Shown here piece after piece: positions 16,971 through 27,033 of a stretch of DNA of 64,000 nucleotides. Source of the stretch: Enterobacter quasihormaechei. Lineage in GTDB: Bacteria; Pseudomonadota; Gammaproteobacteria; Enterobacterales; Enterobacteriaceae. The notes under the pieces are model-generated. The model worked only from the letters and a program-made list of their open reading frames with translations. It was not told the origin of the DNA and did no database searches. The DNA lies in the NCBI RefSeq assembly GCF_004331385.1, contig NZ_SJON01000005.1, forward strand, positions 186,001-250,000, written 5' to 3'. Numbering within the stretch: the stretch's first letter is position 1; each line of letters begins with the position of its first letter. The position numbers were made by a program, and so were the translations under genes.

Positions 16971-19349
16971 TTACTTGTTCAGTTCCGCCAGGCTCAGCCA
17001 GGTTTGCACCACGGTGTCCGGGTTCAGGGAGAGGCTATCAATCCCCTCGTCCATCAGCCAGGCCGCAAAGTCTTCGTGGTCAGACGGACCCTGACCGCAA
17101 ATGCCAACGTATTTACCCTGTTTCTTCGCCGCGCGAATGGCCATGGAGAGCAGCGCTTTCACCGCCTCGTTACGCTCGTCGAACAGCTCAGAGACGACGC
17201 CGGAGTCGCGGTCGAGACCCAGCGCCAGCTGCGTCATGTCGTTCGAGCCGATGGAGAAGCCGTCGAAGTGCTCCAGGAACTGCTCTGCCAGCAGGGCGTT
17301 GGACGGAATTTCACACATCATGATGATCTTCAGCCCGTTCTCGCCGCGCTTCAGCCCCTGACGCGCCAGCTCGTCCACCACCGCTTTCGCCTGATCCACG
17401 GTACGGACGAACGGGATCATGATCTCCACGTTGGTCAGCCCCATGTCGTTGCGCACGCGTTTCACCGCCTCGCACTCCAGCGCGAAGCAGTCGCGGAAGC
17501 TTTCTGACACGTAGCGGCCTGCGCCGCGGAAGCCCAGCATCGGGTTCTCTTCTTCCGGCTCGTAGCGCTCGCCGCCCACCAGGTTGGCGTATTCGTTGGA
17601 CTTAAAGTCCGACAGGCGCACGATCACGCGTTTCGGGTAGAAGGCCGCGCCGAGCGTGGCGATCCCTTCCGTCAGGCGGCCAACATAGAACTCTCTCGGC
17701 GAGTCGTAACCCTTCATCATCTCGCGGATTTCGTTTTGCAGCTTCGCGTCCTGGTCGTCGAACTCCAGCAGCGCGCGCGGGTGAACGCCGATCATGCGGT
17801 TGATGATGAATTCCAGACGCGCCAGGCCTACGCCTTCGTTCGGCAGGCAGGCGAAGTCAAACGCGCGGTCCGGGTTACCGACGTTCATCATGATCTTCAG
17901 CGGCAGGTCCGGCATGGTATCCACGCTGGAGCTTTTCACGCTGAAGTCGAGGATATCGGCATACACGTAACCGGTATCGCCTTCAGCGCAGGAGACCGTC
18001 ACTTTCTGGTCGTCCTTCATGCGTTCGGTCGCGTCACCGCAGCCGACGACCGCCGGGATCCCCAGCTCACGGGCGATGATTGCCGCGTGACAGGTGCGTC
18101 CACCGCGGTTGGTGACGATGGCGGCCGCTTTCTTCATGATCGGTTCCCAGTCCGGGTCGGTCATGTCGGTCACCAGCACGTCGCCGGGCTGAATGCGGTT
18201 CATTTCGCTGATATCGTGGATCACCTTCACCGGACCGGCACCGATGCGGTGACCAATCGCGCGGCCTTCCGCAACAATTTTGCCCTGAGCGTGCAGGGTG
18301 TAGCGCTCCATGACCTGACCGCGAGAACGGACGGTTTCCGGACGCGCCTGCACGATAAACAGCTTGCCGGTGTGGCCGTCTTTCGCCCACTCGATGTCCA
18401 TCGGGCGGCCATAGTGTTTTTCAATCTGTACCGCCTGCTTCGCCAGCTCTTCTACCTCGGCATCGGTCAGGGAGAAGCGGTCGCGCTGCTCCTGCGGCAC
18501 ATCTTCAATCGTGACCTGCTTGCCGTGCTCTTGCGTCGGGGCATAGATCATGCGGATTTTTTTCGAGCCCATGGTACGGCGCACCACCGCCGGGCGGTTT
18601 GCCGCAAGCGTTGGCTTGTGAACGTAAAATTCGTCAGGGTTCACTGCCCCCTGCACCACCATCTCACCCAGGCCCCACGCGGAGGTGATAAACACCACCT
18701 GGTCGAAGCCGGATTCGGTATCAATCGAGAACATCACGCCGGACGATCCTACGTCGGATCGCACCATGCGCTGCACGCCAGCAGAAAGCGCGACGCCGCG
18801 ATGGTCGTAGCCCTGATGCACGCGATAGGAAATGGCGCGGTCGTTGAACAGGGAGGCGAAGACGTGCTTCACCGCCACCAGCACTGCGTCATAGCCCTGA
18901 ACGTTCAGGAACGTTTCCTGCTGACCGGCGAAAGAGGCGTCCGGCATGTCTTCTGCGGTGGCGGAGGAGCGCACGGCAAAGGAGGCCTGCGCGTCGTCAG
19001 CGGAGAGCTGGTTGTACGCGTCGTGAATGGCTTTTTCCAGTTCCGGCTGGAAAGGTGTGTCGATAATCCACTGGCGGATTTGCGCGCCGGCTTTGGCAAG
19101 CTCGGTCACGTCATCAATATCCGTTTTATCCAGCAGGTCGTAAATGCGCTGGTTTACACCGCTCTGGTCTAAAAACAGGTTAAACGCATCGGCGGTTGTG
19201 GCAAACCCGTTTGGTACGGAGACACCCATACCGGACAGATTTGTAATCATTTCACCCAGGGAGGCATTTTTGCCCCCAACTCTGTCTACATCATTCATGC
19301 CGAGTTGGTTATACCAAAGCACCAGCGGTGACGAGCCATTGTTGGACAT
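16971..19349 (-). CDS. ppsA: Phosphoenolpyruvate synthase
   Basis: PpsA (792 residues) makes PEP, AMP and phosphate from pyruvate, ATP and water during gluconeogenesis. The sequence is near-identical to E. coli. Its N-terminal ATP-binding domain includes [26 protein letters not shown] (split over residues ~200-225). The swivelling phosphohistidine domain has [13 protein letters not shown] with the catalytic His. The C-terminal TIM barrel has the acid/base Cys in [12 protein letters not shown]. Start [10 protein letters not shown] (19349) agrees with E. coli. It is divergent from ppsR, whose product phosphorylates and dephosphorylates it. A Cra-like box lies about 95 bp upstream. Confidence 0.98.
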   Translation of the reverse strand: MSNNGSSPLVLWYNQLGMNDVDRVGGKNASLGEMITNLSGMGVSVPNGFATTADAFNLFLDQSGVNQRIYDLLDKTDIDDVTELAKAGAQIRQWIIDTPFQPELEKAIHDAYNQLSADDAQASFAVRSSATAEDMPDASFAGQQETFLNVQGYDAVLVAVKHVFASLFNDRAISYRVHQGYDHRGVALSAGVQRMVRSDVGSSGVMFSIDTESGFDQVVFITSAWGLGEMVVQGAVNPDEFYVHKPTLAANRPAVVRRTMGSKKIRMIYAPTQEHGKQVTIEDVPQEQRDRFSLTDAEVEELAKQAVQIEKHYGRPMDIEWAKDGHTGKLFIVQARPETVRSRGQVMERYTLHAQGKIVAEGRAIGHRIGAGPVKVIHDISEMNRIQPGDVLVTDMTDPDWEPIMKKAAAIVTNRGGRTCHAAIIARELGIPAVVGCGDATERMKDDQKVTVSCAEGDTGYVYADILDFSVKSSSVDTMPDLPLKIMMNVGNPDRAFDFACLPNEGVGLARLEFIINRMIGVHPRALLEFDDQDAKLQNEIREMMKGYDSPREFYVGRLTEGIATLGAAFYPKRVIVRLSDFKSNEYANLVGGERYEPEEENPMLGFRGAGRYVSESFRDCFALECEAVKRVRNDMGLTNVEIMIPFVRTVDQAKAVVDELARQGLKRGENGLKIIMMCEIPSNALLAEQFLEHFDGFSIGSNDMTQLALGLDRDSGVVSELFDERNEAVKALLSMAIRAAKKQGKYVGICGQGPSDHEDFAAWLMDEGIDSLSLNPDTVVQTWLSLAELNK

Positions 19350-19436
19350 CGAAACAATCCTTTTGTGATATTTGATCGGAGTAAGAAACACCTGACTACG
19401 TATTTATACTGGCATATTTATTTCCGCTAAAAAAAC

Positions 19437-19452
19437 GGTGAATCGTGTAAGC
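19437..19452. promoter_or_regulatory. Probable Cra (FruR) site upstream of ppsA
   Basis: GGTGAATCGTGTAAGC matches 12 of 16 positions of the Cra palindrome GCTGAATCGATTCAGC. It lies 88-103 bp before the ppsA start, in the ppsA/ppsR divergent region. Cra activates ppsA in E. coli. Confidence 0.55.
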
Positions 19453-19684
19453 AATTTTAATTTTCAACTTTTCGGACACTTTCCATACGCTTGCTAACCC
19501 GATGATTCCTATAGATTCCGCCAGAAACCATAGAAATAAAGCCTCTATTCGGAAAATGAAATCCGGTTTTCAGGAAAATCAAAAACACCATTTCATTTTA
19601 AATTCAGATAAGTTCTTAGCTGTGAAATTAACTTTTTTAATTTATGCTTTCAGGCAATTACGTACGCTATTCAGGGTGAATAAA

Positions 19685-20518
19685 ATGGATAATGCTGTCG
19701 ATCGCCACGTTTTTTATATTTCTGATGGGACGGCGATCACCGCCGAGGTGCTGGGCCACGCGGTGATGTCGCAGTTTCCCGTGTCGATAAACAGCATCAC
19801 GCTGCCGTTCGTAGAAAACGAGAGCCGGGCCAAAGCGGTCAAGGACCAGATCGACGCCATTTATCAGCAGACCGGCGTTCGTCCGCTGGTGTTCTATTCC
19901 ATCGTGATCCCCGAGATCCGCAACATCATTCTGCAAAGCGAAGGGTTCTGTCAGGACATCGTGCAGGCGCTGGTCGCACCGCTGCAAAGCGAGCTGAAGC
20001 TCGACCCGACGCCCATCGCCCACCGTACCCACGGACTAAACCCCGGCAACCTGACCAAATACGATGCGCGTATTGCCGCCATTGACTATACCCTGGCGCA
20101 CGACGACGGGATCTCGCTGCGCAATCTGGACCAGGCGCAGGTCATTTTGCTCGGCGTGTCGCGCTGCGGTAAAACCCCCACCAGCCTTTACCTGGCGATG
20201 CAGTTTGGCATTCGCGCCGCCAACTACCCCTTTATTGCCGATGATATGGATAACCTGGTGCTGCCCGCCGCGCTCAAGCCGCTCCAGCATAAGCTGTTTG
20301 GGCTGACCATCAACCCGGAACGTCTGGCGGCGATCCGAGAAGAACGACGCGAGAACAGCCGCTACGCCTCGATGCGCCAGTGTCGAATGGAAGTCGCCGA
20401 AGTCGAAGCGCTGTACCGAAAAAATCAGATCCCCTGGCTGAACAGCACTAACTATTCGGTAGAAGAAATTGCCACCAAAATCCTCGACATCATGGGGCTG
20501 AATCGCCGCATGTACTAA
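19685..20518 (+). CDS. ppsR: PEP synthase regulatory protein (kinase/pyrophosphorylase)
   Basis: PpsR (YdiA) has 277 residues of the DUF299 family. It inactivates PpsA by ADP-dependent phosphorylation of a threonine near the catalytic His and reverses this with phosphate. The P-loop [11 protein letters not shown] lies at residues 157-167. ATG 19685 gives the E. coli length; the frame is open 61 codons further upstream but that stretch is AT-rich promoter sequence. Its last codons overlap the aroH operator, and the stop TAA is at 20516-20518. Confidence 0.96.
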   Translation: MDNAVDRHVFYISDGTAITAEVLGHAVMSQFPVSINSITLPFVENESRAKAVKDQIDAIYQQTGVRPLVFYSIVIPEIRNIILQSEGFCQDIVQALVAPLQSELKLDPTPIAHRTHGLNPGNLTKYDARIAAIDYTLAHDDGISLRNLDQAQVILLGVSRCGKTPTSLYLAMQFGIRAANYPFIADDMDNLVLPAALKPLQHKLFGLTINPERLAAIREERRENSRYASMRQCRMEVAEVEALYRKNQIPWLNSTNYSVEEIATKILDIMGLNRRMY

Positions 20519-20529
20519 TATGCTAGTAC
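20512..20529. promoter_or_regulatory. TrpR operator of aroH
   Basis: GTACTA-N6-TAGTAC reproduces exactly the half-sites and spacing of the trp operator (GTACTA-GTTAAC-TAGTAC). It overlaps the end of ppsR and lies about 150 bp upstream of aroH. TrpR repression of aroH is established in E. coli. Confidence 0.85.
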
Positions 20530-20669
20530 ATTAATCCAGTTTCAGTTATGATTACGCTCATCCTCGGGGCGACGCGCCCCGAACTTGAAATCAGCAGGGA
20601 TTGGTTTAAGGTGATGCCCATCACTTCCCGGTAGTCTGCCGATGAAGCAAAAAATTTCTGAGACATTCC

Positions 20670-21716
20670 ATGAACAAAACCGACGAACTTCGCACTGCGC
20701 GCATTGATAGCCTGGTCACACCGGCTGAACTGGCACAGCTGCACCCCGTTTCCGCCGAGGTGGCGGACCATGTGACGGCCTCCCGTCGTCGCATCGAAAA
20801 AATTCTCAATGGTGAAGACAAACGTCTTCTGGTGGTGATTGGCCCCTGCTCTATTCACGACCTGGACGCGGCGATGGATTATGCGAAACGCCTTCAGACG
20901 CTGCGCGAAACGTATCAGGATCGGCTGGAGATCGTGATGCGTACCTACTTTGAAAAGCCGCGCACCGTGGTGGGCTGGAAAGGGCTGATTTCCGATCCCG
21001 ATCTGAACGGCAGCTACCGGGTGAATCACGGTATTGCCCTGGCGCGCAAGCTGCTGCTACAGGTTAACGAATTGGGTGTGCCGACCGCCACCGAATTCCT
21101 GGATATGGTGACCGGACAGTTTATTGCCGACCTCATCAGCTGGGGCGCGATTGGTGCGCGCACCACCGAAAGCCAGATCCACCGTGAAATGGCGTCGGCG
21201 CTCTCCTGCCCGGTGGGCTTTAAAAACGGAACTGACGGCAATACCCGAATTGCCGTCGATGCCATCCGCGCGTCGCGCGCCAGCCATATGTTCCTCTCTC
21301 CGGATAAAAACGGCCAGATGACCATCTACCAGACCAGCGGCAATCCTTACGGCCACATCATTATGCGCGGCGGTAAAAAGCCGAACTACCACGCGGAAGA
21401 TATTGCCGCCGCCTGCGAAACACTGGCGGAGTTTGACCTGCCGGAGCATCTGGTGGTGGATTTCAGCCACGGCAACTGCCAGAAACAGCACCGCCGCCAG
21501 CTGGACGTCTGCGATGAAGTCTGCCAGCAGATCCGCAGCGGCTCGACCGCCATTGCGGGGATTATGGCGGAGAGCTTTATCAAAGAAGGCACCCAGAAGA
21601 TCGTGGCCGGACAGCACATGGTGTACGGCCAGTCGATTACCGACCCTTGCCTAAGCTGGGAAGACAGCGAACGGCTGCTGGAGAAGCTGGCTGCGGCGGT
21701 TGATTCTCGATTTTAA
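20670..21716 (+). CDS. aroH: Trp-sensitive DAHP synthase
   Basis: AroH (348 residues) condenses PEP with erythrose 4-phosphate to DAHP, the first step of aromatic synthesis. The class I family signatures GPCSIHDLDAAMDYAKRL, RTYFEKPRTVVGWKGLISDP and GGKKPNYH are present. I assign the Trp-sensitive isoenzyme from gene order (ppsA-ppsR-aroH-hemP as in E. coli) and from the TrpR operator upstream. The 151-bp leader holds the promoter and shows no other gene. The gene is followed by an inverted REP pair. Confidence 0.96.
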   Translation: MNKTDELRTARIDSLVTPAELAQLHPVSAEVADHVTASRRRIEKILNGEDKRLLVVIGPCSIHDLDAAMDYAKRLQTLRETYQDRLEIVMRTYFEKPRTVVGWKGLISDPDLNGSYRVNHGIALARKLLLQVNELGVPTATEFLDMVTGQFIADLISWGAIGARTTESQIHREMASALSCPVGFKNGTDGNTRIAVDAIRASRASHMFLSPDKNGQMTIYQTSGNPYGHIIMRGGKKPNYHAEDIAAACETLAEFDLPEHLVVDFSHGNCQKQHRRQLDVCDEVCQQIRSGSTAIAGIMAESFIKEGTQKIVAGQHMVYGQSITDPCLSWEDSERLLEKLAAAVDSRF

Positions 21717-21722
21717 ACCCTT

Positions 21723-21799
21723 GCCGGGTGGCGGCTACGCCTTACCCGGCCTACGGTTCGTGCCGTTGTAGGCCCGGTAAGGCGTAGCCGCCACCGGGC
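21723..21799. repeat. Inverted REP pair (BIME)
   Basis: Two REP units in opposite orientation, 21723-21754 and 21768-21799, are nearly exact reverse complements and can fold into one long cruciform. It lies between aroH and the Fur-controlled hem promoter. Confidence 0.9.
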
Positions 21800-21870
21800 G
21801 TTTCATTGCACAAATTTGATCCCGTCACACAATTTTCACAAAAACGCTTGCTGTGAAAATGCAGTTTATT

Positions 21871-21889
21871 GATAATGATTATCATTGTT
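21871..21889. promoter_or_regulatory. Fur box of the hem operon
   Basis: GATAATGATTATCATTGTT is an excellent match to the 19-bp Fur consensus GATAATGATAATCATTATC. It lies 26-44 bp before hemP, where bound Fur-Fe(II) would occlude the promoter. It predicts iron repression of the whole heme locus. Confidence 0.92.
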
Positions 21890-21914
21890 ACATTGATTGT
21901 TATTTATAAACATT

Positions 21915-22103
21915 ATGTCACCGACCGATAACAGCGCAGCAACGCCAGTAAAAACACACACAGCGCCATCCCCTGCTTCCACCGATCGCCGCATCGACAG
22001 CAAAAGCCTGTTGGGTGAGGAGGGCCGGGTGATTATCGAGCATGACGGCCAGCACTATCTGCTGCGCCAGACCAATGCCGGAAAACTGATCCTGACAAAA
22101 TAA
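21915..22103 (+). CDS. hemP: Hemin uptake protein HemP (YdiE)
   Basis: This 62-residue HemP-family protein ends with the family block [21 protein letters not shown] and [16 protein letters not shown]. coli YdiE is its orthologue at the same locus but has no heme genes behind it. HemP-type proteins act as positive regulators of heme-receptor genes in some proteobacteria; the enterobacterial role is unsettled. ATG 21915 was chosen because an alternative TTG six codons earlier falls next to the Fur box. No strong ribosome site is visible. Confidence 0.88.
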   Translation: MSPTDNSAATPVKTHTAPSPASTDRRIDSKSLLGEEGRVIIEHDGQHYLLRQTNAGKLILTK

Positions 22104-22179
22104 ACCAGACAAAACCTTCGCCAGCCACCCAGGTGATCCCCAGGCAGCCAGCGCTTTTCAATTCTTATGGAGAGTTGCT

Positions 22180-24162
22180 ATGCCACACCTGCAATCCGCG
22201 TCTTTACGCCCGTCCCTTCTGGCGCTGGCGATTGTCAGCACCCTGCCGGGCGTTGCGTTTGCCGCCGCAGACGATATCACCGTTACCGCCACCGGCAATG
22301 CCCGCAGCGCCTTTGAAGCCCCCATGATGGTGAGCGTGATTGACGCCACCGCCCCGGAAAACCAGACCGCCAGCTCCGCCGCCGACCTGCTGCGCAAGGT
22401 GCCAGGCCTGATGCTGGACGGCACCGGTCGCACCAACGGCCAGGACGTTAACCTGCGCGGTTACGACCGCCGTGGCGTGCTGGTGCTGGTGGATGGCGTA
22501 CGCCAGGGTACCGATACCGGACACCTGAACAGCACGTTCCTCGACCCGGCACTGATCAAACGTATTGAAGTGGTGCGCGGTCCTTCCGCTCTGCTGTACG
22601 GCAGCGGCGCGCTGGGTGGCGTGATTTCGTATGATACCGTCGACGCCAGCGATCTGCTGGACGCAGGTAAAAACAGCGGCTATCGCGTGTTTGCTACCGG
22701 CGCGACGGGCGATCGCAGCATCGGAATGGGTGCCAGCGCCTATGGCCGCACCGATACCCTTGATGGCCTGGTCTCCTGGTCCAGCCGCGATCGCGGCGAC
22801 ATTCGCCAGAGCGACGGCGCGAGGGCACCAAACGACGAGTCCATCAACAATATGCTGGCGAAAGGCAGCTGGAAAATCGACCCGGCTCAGACCCTGAGCG
22901 GCTCCCTGCGCTACTACAACAACGACGCGCAGGAGCCAAAAAATCCGCAGACCACGGATGCCAACAGCAGTAACCCGATGACCGACCGTTCCACCATTCA
23001 GCGCGATGCCCAGCTTGGCTACCGCATTGCGCCCGCCGGAAACGACTGGCTAAACGCCGACGCGAAAATTTACTGGTCCGAAGCACGGATCAACGCCCAG
23101 AACATTGACGCCAGCGGCGAGTTCCGTAAGCAGACCACCAAAGGCGGCAAAGTGGAAAACCGCACCCGCCTGTTCAGCGACTCTTTTGCCTCGCACCTGT
23201 TGACCTACGGCGGGGAATACTATCGTCAGGAGCAACACCCTGGCGGCGCGACCACCGGCTTCCCGGACGCGAAGATCGACTTTAGCTCCGGCTGGTTGCA
23301 GGATGAGATCACCCTGCGCGACCTGCCGGTAACGCTTCTCGGCGGGACGCGTTACGACAACTACCGCGGCAGCAGCAGCGGTTACGACGACGTGGATGCG
23401 GATAAGTGGTCATCACGCGCCGGGTTAACCGTGAGTCCAGCCGACTGGCTGATGCTGTTCGGCTCTTACGCTCAGGCCTTCCGCGCGCCAACGATGGGCG
23501 AGATGTATAACGACTCGAAGCACTTCTCCATCGGCAGTTTCTACACCAACTACTGGGTGCCGAACCCGAACCTGCGTCCGGAAACTAACGAAACCCAGGA
23601 GTTCGGTTTTGGGCTGCGTTTTGACGATCTCATGCTCGCCAACGACGCGCTGGAGTTCAAAGCCAGCTACTTCGACACCAAAGCGAAAGATTACATCTCC
23701 ACCACCGTCGATTTTGCGGCGGCCACCACCATGTCCTACAACGTGCCAAACGCCAAAATCTGGGGCTGGGACATGATGGCGACCTACTCGACCAGTCTGT
23801 TCAACCTCGACGTGGCCTACAACCGCACGCGCGGGAAAGATACCGACACGGGCGAATATATCTCCAGCATTAATCCGGACACCGTCACCAGCAAGCTGGA
23901 TATCCCGGTGGCGCAAAGCGGCTTCTCCGTGGGTTGGATCGGCACCTTCGTCGAACGTTCAACGCATGTCAGCAGCAGCTACAGCGAGCAGCCGGGCTAT
24001 GCGGTTAACGACTTCTACGTCAGCTACAAAGGCCAGCAGCAGTTCAAAGGCATCACCACCACTCTCGTACTGGGGAACGCCTTTGATAAAGCCTACTGGT
24101 CACCGCAGGGCATTCCGCAGGACGGTCGCAACGGTAAAATTTTCGTCAGTTATCAGTGGTAA
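22180..24162 (+). CDS. hemR: TonB-dependent heme receptor
   Basis: This 660-residue outer-membrane receptor has a signal peptide (to GVAFA), a TonB box region (DDITVTATG), a plug domain (APENQTASSAADLLRKVPG and RIEVVRGPSALLYGSGALGG) and a 22-strand barrel ending in aromatic residues (IFVSYQW). The heme-receptor signatures FRAP (434-437) and NPNL (462-465) flank the His-containing loop known from HemR/ShuA. GGAGA precedes ATG 22180. It takes heme across the outer membrane using TonB energy and passes it to HemT. Confidence 0.95.
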   Translation: MPHLQSASLRPSLLALAIVSTLPGVAFAAADDITVTATGNARSAFEAPMMVSVIDATAPENQTASSAADLLRKVPGLMLDGTGRTNGQDVNLRGYDRRGVLVLVDGVRQGTDTGHLNSTFLDPALIKRIEVVRGPSALLYGSGALGGVISYDTVDASDLLDAGKNSGYRVFATGATGDRSIGMGASAYGRTDTLDGLVSWSSRDRGDIRQSDGARAPNDESINNMLAKGSWKIDPAQTLSGSLRYYNNDAQEPKNPQTTDANSSNPMTDRSTIQRDAQLGYRIAPAGNDWLNADAKIYWSEARINAQNIDASGEFRKQTTKGGKVENRTRLFSDSFASHLLTYGGEYYRQEQHPGGATTGFPDAKIDFSSGWLQDEITLRDLPVTLLGGTRYDNYRGSSSGYDDVDADKWSSRAGLTVSPADWLMLFGSYAQAFRAPTMGEMYNDSKHFSIGSFYTNYWVPNPNLRPETNETQEFGFGLRFDDLMLANDALEFKASYFDTKAKDYISTTVDFAAATTMSYNVPNAKIWGWDMMATYSTSLFNLDVAYNRTRGKDTDTGEYISSINPDTVTSKLDIPVAQSGFSVGWIGTFVERSTHVSSSYSEQPGYAVNDFYVSYKGQQQFKGITTTLVLGNAFDKAYWSPQGIPQDGRNGKIFVSYQW

Positions 24163-24197
24163 TCCCCGTCGGGGCAACGATTCAGAAGGATAAGATT

Positions 24198-25226
24198 ATG
24201 CGTCACTACACACGCTGGCTTGAGCTTAAAGAAGAAAATCCGGGTAAGTACGCGCGTGATATCGCCGGCTTAATGAACATCAGTGAGGCGGAGCTGGCTT
24301 ATGCACGCGTCGGCCACGACGCCTGGCGGCTGCGCGGCGAGATCCGCGACATTCTGGCGGCGCTGGAGTCCGTGGGCGAAACCAAATGCATCTGCCGTAA
24401 CGAGTACGCCGTTCATGAACAGGTCGGGGCGTTTACTAACCAGCACCTCGGCGGCCACGCCGGGCTGGTGCTGAATCCGCGCGCGCTGGATCTGCGTCTG
24501 TTCCTCAACCAGTGGGCGAGCGCGTTTCACATCAGCGAGGCGACCCCGCGCGGCGAACGCCAGAGCATTCAGTTTTTCGATCCTCAGGGCGATGCGCTGC
24601 TGAAGGTCTACGCCACGGATAGCACCGACGTCGCCGCCTGGGGCGACGTGCTGACCCGTTTTATCATTGCTGATAACCCCTCTCTGGTGCTGGAAGCGGC
24701 CGATGCCCCCGCGCATGCCGAACGCGCAGACGCCAGTACGGTAGAGAACGAGTGGCGCGCCATGACCGACGTGCACCAGTTCTTTAGCCTGCTCAAGCGC
24801 CACAACCTCAGCCGCCAGCAGGCGTTTCGTCTGGTCAGCGACGATCTGGCCTGTAAGGTTGAAAACAGCGCGCTGGCGCAGCTGCTGGAGACGGCGCGAC
24901 GGGACGGAAACGAAATTATGATCTTTGTCGGCAACCGCGGCTGCGTGCAGATCTTCACCGGTGCGGTGGAAAAGCTGACGCCAATGAAGGGCTGGCTGAA
25001 CATCTTCAACCCGACCTTTACCCTGCACCTGCTGGAGGAGGCCGTCGCGGAGACGTGGGTAACGCGCAAGCCGACGGCGGACGGTCACGTCACCAGCCTG
25101 GAGCTGTTTGCGGCGGATGGCACCCAAATCGCCCAGCTCTACGGTCAGCGTACTGAAGGCGAGCCGGAGCAGAGCCTGTGGCGTCGCCAGATTGACGCCC
25201 TGACGCCGGAAGGACTGGCCGCATGA
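24198..25226 (+). CDS. hemS: Hemin-degrading/transport factor HemS
   Basis: This 342-residue HemS/ChuS family protein is made of two structurally repeated halves. It is a cytoplasmic heme-binding protein that degrades heme and releases iron in related bacteria. It opens with MRHYTRWLELKEENPGKYARDIAGLMNISEAEL, broken by no gaps relative to the family. The second half contains VHQFFSLLKRHNLSRQQAFRLV and GNRGCVQIFTGAVEKL. ATG 24198 has AAGGATAAG upstream. The stop overlaps the hemT start by 4 nt (ATGA), which indicates translational coupling. Confidence 0.95.
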   Translation: MRHYTRWLELKEENPGKYARDIAGLMNISEAELAYARVGHDAWRLRGEIRDILAALESVGETKCICRNEYAVHEQVGAFTNQHLGGHAGLVLNPRALDLRLFLNQWASAFHISEATPRGERQSIQFFDPQGDALLKVYATDSTDVAAWGDVLTRFIIADNPSLVLEAADAPAHAERADASTVENEWRAMTDVHQFFSLLKRHNLSRQQAFRLVSDDLACKVENSALAQLLETARRDGNEIMIFVGNRGCVQIFTGAVEKLTPMKGWLNIFNPTFTLHLLEEAVAETWVTRKPTADGHVTSLELFAADGTQIAQLYGQRTEGEPEQSLWRRQIDALTPEGLAA

Positions 25227-26041
25227 AAAACTGGTTTGCCCTGCTCTGCGCCCTGCCGCTGGTCGCCGCCGCCGCGCCGGAGAGAATTGTCGCCCTCGGC
25301 GGCGACGTGACGGAGATCGTCTACGCCCTCGGCGCGGAGTCCTCTCTGGTTGCGCGCGACAGTACCAGCCAGTGGCCGCAGGCAACGACAGCGCTGCCTG
25401 ACGTGGGATACCTGCGCCAGCTCAACGCGGAGGGGATTTTGTCCGTGCGCCCGACGCTGGTGCTGGCAAGCGATCAGGCGCAGCCATCACTGGCGCTGAA
25501 GCAGGTTGAACAGAGCCACGTCAGGGTGGTGACCGTTCCCGGCACCCCGGACCTGGGCGCGATTGACGAAAAAGTGCGGGTGATAGCCCAGGCGACGCAT
25601 CATGAGGCGCAAGGGGAAACCCTGCGCAGCTCGCTGCGTCAGGCGCTGGCGGCACTCCCCTCGTCACCGCTCAACAAGCGGGTGCTGTTTATCCTCAGCC
25701 ACGGCGGGATGACCGCAATGGCGGCCGGGCAACAGACCGGCGCGGATGCCGCAATCCGCGCTGCCGGGTTGCAGAACGCCATGCAGGGCTTTACCCGCTA
25801 TCAGCCGCTCTCGCAGGAGGGAGTGATGGCCAGCCAGCCGGATCTGGTGGTGATTTCGCAGGACGGCCTCACCGCGCTGGGCGGTGAAGAAAATCTGTGG
25901 AAACTGCCCGGCCTGGCGCAAACGCCAGCGGGACGAAACAGGCAGGTGCTGGCCATTGACGACATGGCCCTGCTGGGCTTCAGCGTCCGTACGCCGAAAG
26001 CCATTCAGCAGCTGCGAACCAGAGCGGAGCAACTGCCCTGA
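25223..26041 (+). CDS. hemT: Periplasmic heme-binding protein HemT
   Basis: This 272-residue substrate-binding protein of the class III (BtuF-like) fold has a signal peptide (MKNWFALLCALPLVAAAA). It has the family opening PERIVALGGDVTEIVYALGA and SLVARDSTSQWPQ, the start of the heme-contact region. It collects heme in the periplasm and delivers it to HemUV. Its stop TGA shares one base with the hemU start. Confidence 0.94.
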   Translation: MKNWFALLCALPLVAAAAPERIVALGGDVTEIVYALGAESSLVARDSTSQWPQATTALPDVGYLRQLNAEGILSVRPTLVLASDQAQPSLALKQVEQSHVRVVTVPGTPDLGAIDEKVRVIAQATHHEAQGETLRSSLRQALAALPSSPLNKRVLFILSHGGMTAMAAGQQTGADAAIRAAGLQNAMQGFTRYQPLSQEGVMASQPDLVVISQDGLTALGGEENLWKLPGLAQTPAGRNRQVLAIDDMALLGFSVRTPKAIQQLRTRAEQLP

Positions 26042-27033
26042 TGTCCCGGCGCATCACGCTCTCGCTGTGGCTTCTGGCGGGGGCGCTCACCGTCATAACG
26101 TTCACGGCCACCGGTTTTGGAGCGTTACGCCTGCCGGTGAACGTGCTGTGGAGCAGCAGCGATGAGACGCTGCGCCAGATCTGGCTGACCATCCGTCTGC
26201 CCCGCGTGCTGCTGGCGCTGGTGATTGGCGGATCGCTGGCGCTTGCCGGCTGCGTCATGCAGGGACTGTTCCGCAATCCGCTGGCCGACCCGGGCCTGCT
26301 CGGGATCAGCAGCGGCGCGGCGCTGGCCGTCGCCCTGTGGGTGGTGCTTCCGCTCTCCCTGCCCGCGCTGGTGATGCTCTACGCCCCGATGCTGGCGGCA
26401 TTCATTGGGGCGCTGGCGGCCACAGCCGCGATCTTCCTGCTCAGCCGACAGCGTAACGGCTCGCTGTCACGCCTGTTGCTGGTGGGGATCGCCATCAATG
26501 CCCTGTGCGGTGCGGCGGTAGGTGTACTTTCGTGGGTCAGCAATGACGCGCAGCTTCGCCAGCTTTCGCTCTGGGGAATGGGAAGTCTCGGTCAGGCGCA
26601 GTGGTCAACGCTGTTGGCCGTGACCTCGCTGATGGTGCCTGCCGTTCTGGCGATCTGGCGTTGTGCCAGCGCGTTAAATTTGCTGCAACTGGGTGAAGAG
26701 GAAGCGCATTACCTTGGCGTGGACGTTGCACTGGTACAGCGAATCTTACTGTTATGCAGCGCCCTGCTGGTCGCGGCGGCTGTCGCCGTCAGCGGCGTGA
26801 TTGGCTTTGTCGGGCTCGTGGTGCCGCACCTGATGCGCATGTGGCTGGGTGCCGATCACCGCGCAACGCTCCCCGGCGCGATACTTGCGGGCGCGCTTCT
26901 GCTGCTGGTGGCGGATACGGTGGCGCGCACTCTGGTCGCCCCGGCAGAAATGCCGGTCGGCCTGCTCACCAGCATCCTTGGTGCCCCCTGGTTCTTATGG
27001 CTTATCTTTCGGCGTGGAGAACAGCATGGCTGA
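26041..27033 (+). CDS. hemU: Heme ABC transporter permease HemU
   Basis: This 330-residue FecCD-family inner-membrane permease has about ten membrane helices. Family motifs are RLPRVLLALVIGGSLALAG, MQGLFRNPLADPGLLGISSG and GFVGLVVPHLMR, the last being the ATPase-coupling region. It dimerises and works with HemV and HemT. Its last 8 nt overlap hemV. Confidence 0.95.
   Translation: MSRRITLSLWLLAGALTVITFTATGFGALRLPVNVLWSSSDETLRQIWLTIRLPRVLLALVIGGSLALAGCVMQGLFRNPLADPGLLGISSGAALAVALWVVLPLSLPALVMLYAPMLAAFIGALAATAAIFLLSRQRNGSLSRLLLVGIAINALCGAAVGVLSWVSNDAQLRQLSLWGMGSLGQAQWSTLLAVTSLMVPAVLAIWRCASALNLLQLGEEEAHYLGVDVALVQRILLLCSALLVAAAVAVSGVIGFVGLVVPHLMRMWLGADHRATLPGAILAGALLLLVADTVARTLVAPAEMPVGLLTSILGAPWFLWLIFRRGEQHG

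Noticed and set aside
17736..19172. 478-codon open frame opposite ppsA
   Set aside because: The composition (rich in His, Val, Arg, Ala) is that of an antisense shadow of a highly biased gene; ppsA itself is intact and near-identical to E. coli.
19502..19684. Upstream extension of ppsR to the first in-frame ATG
   Set aside because: Would add 61 AT-rich residues absent from E. coli PpsR and cover the ppsA/ppsR promoter region; ATG 19685 gives the normal 277 residues.
21723..21799. Possible IS end or sRNA gene from the long inverted repeat after aroH
   Set aside because: The sequence is a standard inverted REP pair, with sister copies after katE and nadE and a single unit after ydiK.
24156..24197. 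Longer HemS start (14 extra codons from a GTG)
   Set aside because: The extension overlaps the end of hemR and lacks a ribosome site; ATG 24198 follows AAGGATAAG and begins with the family's MRHYTRW.
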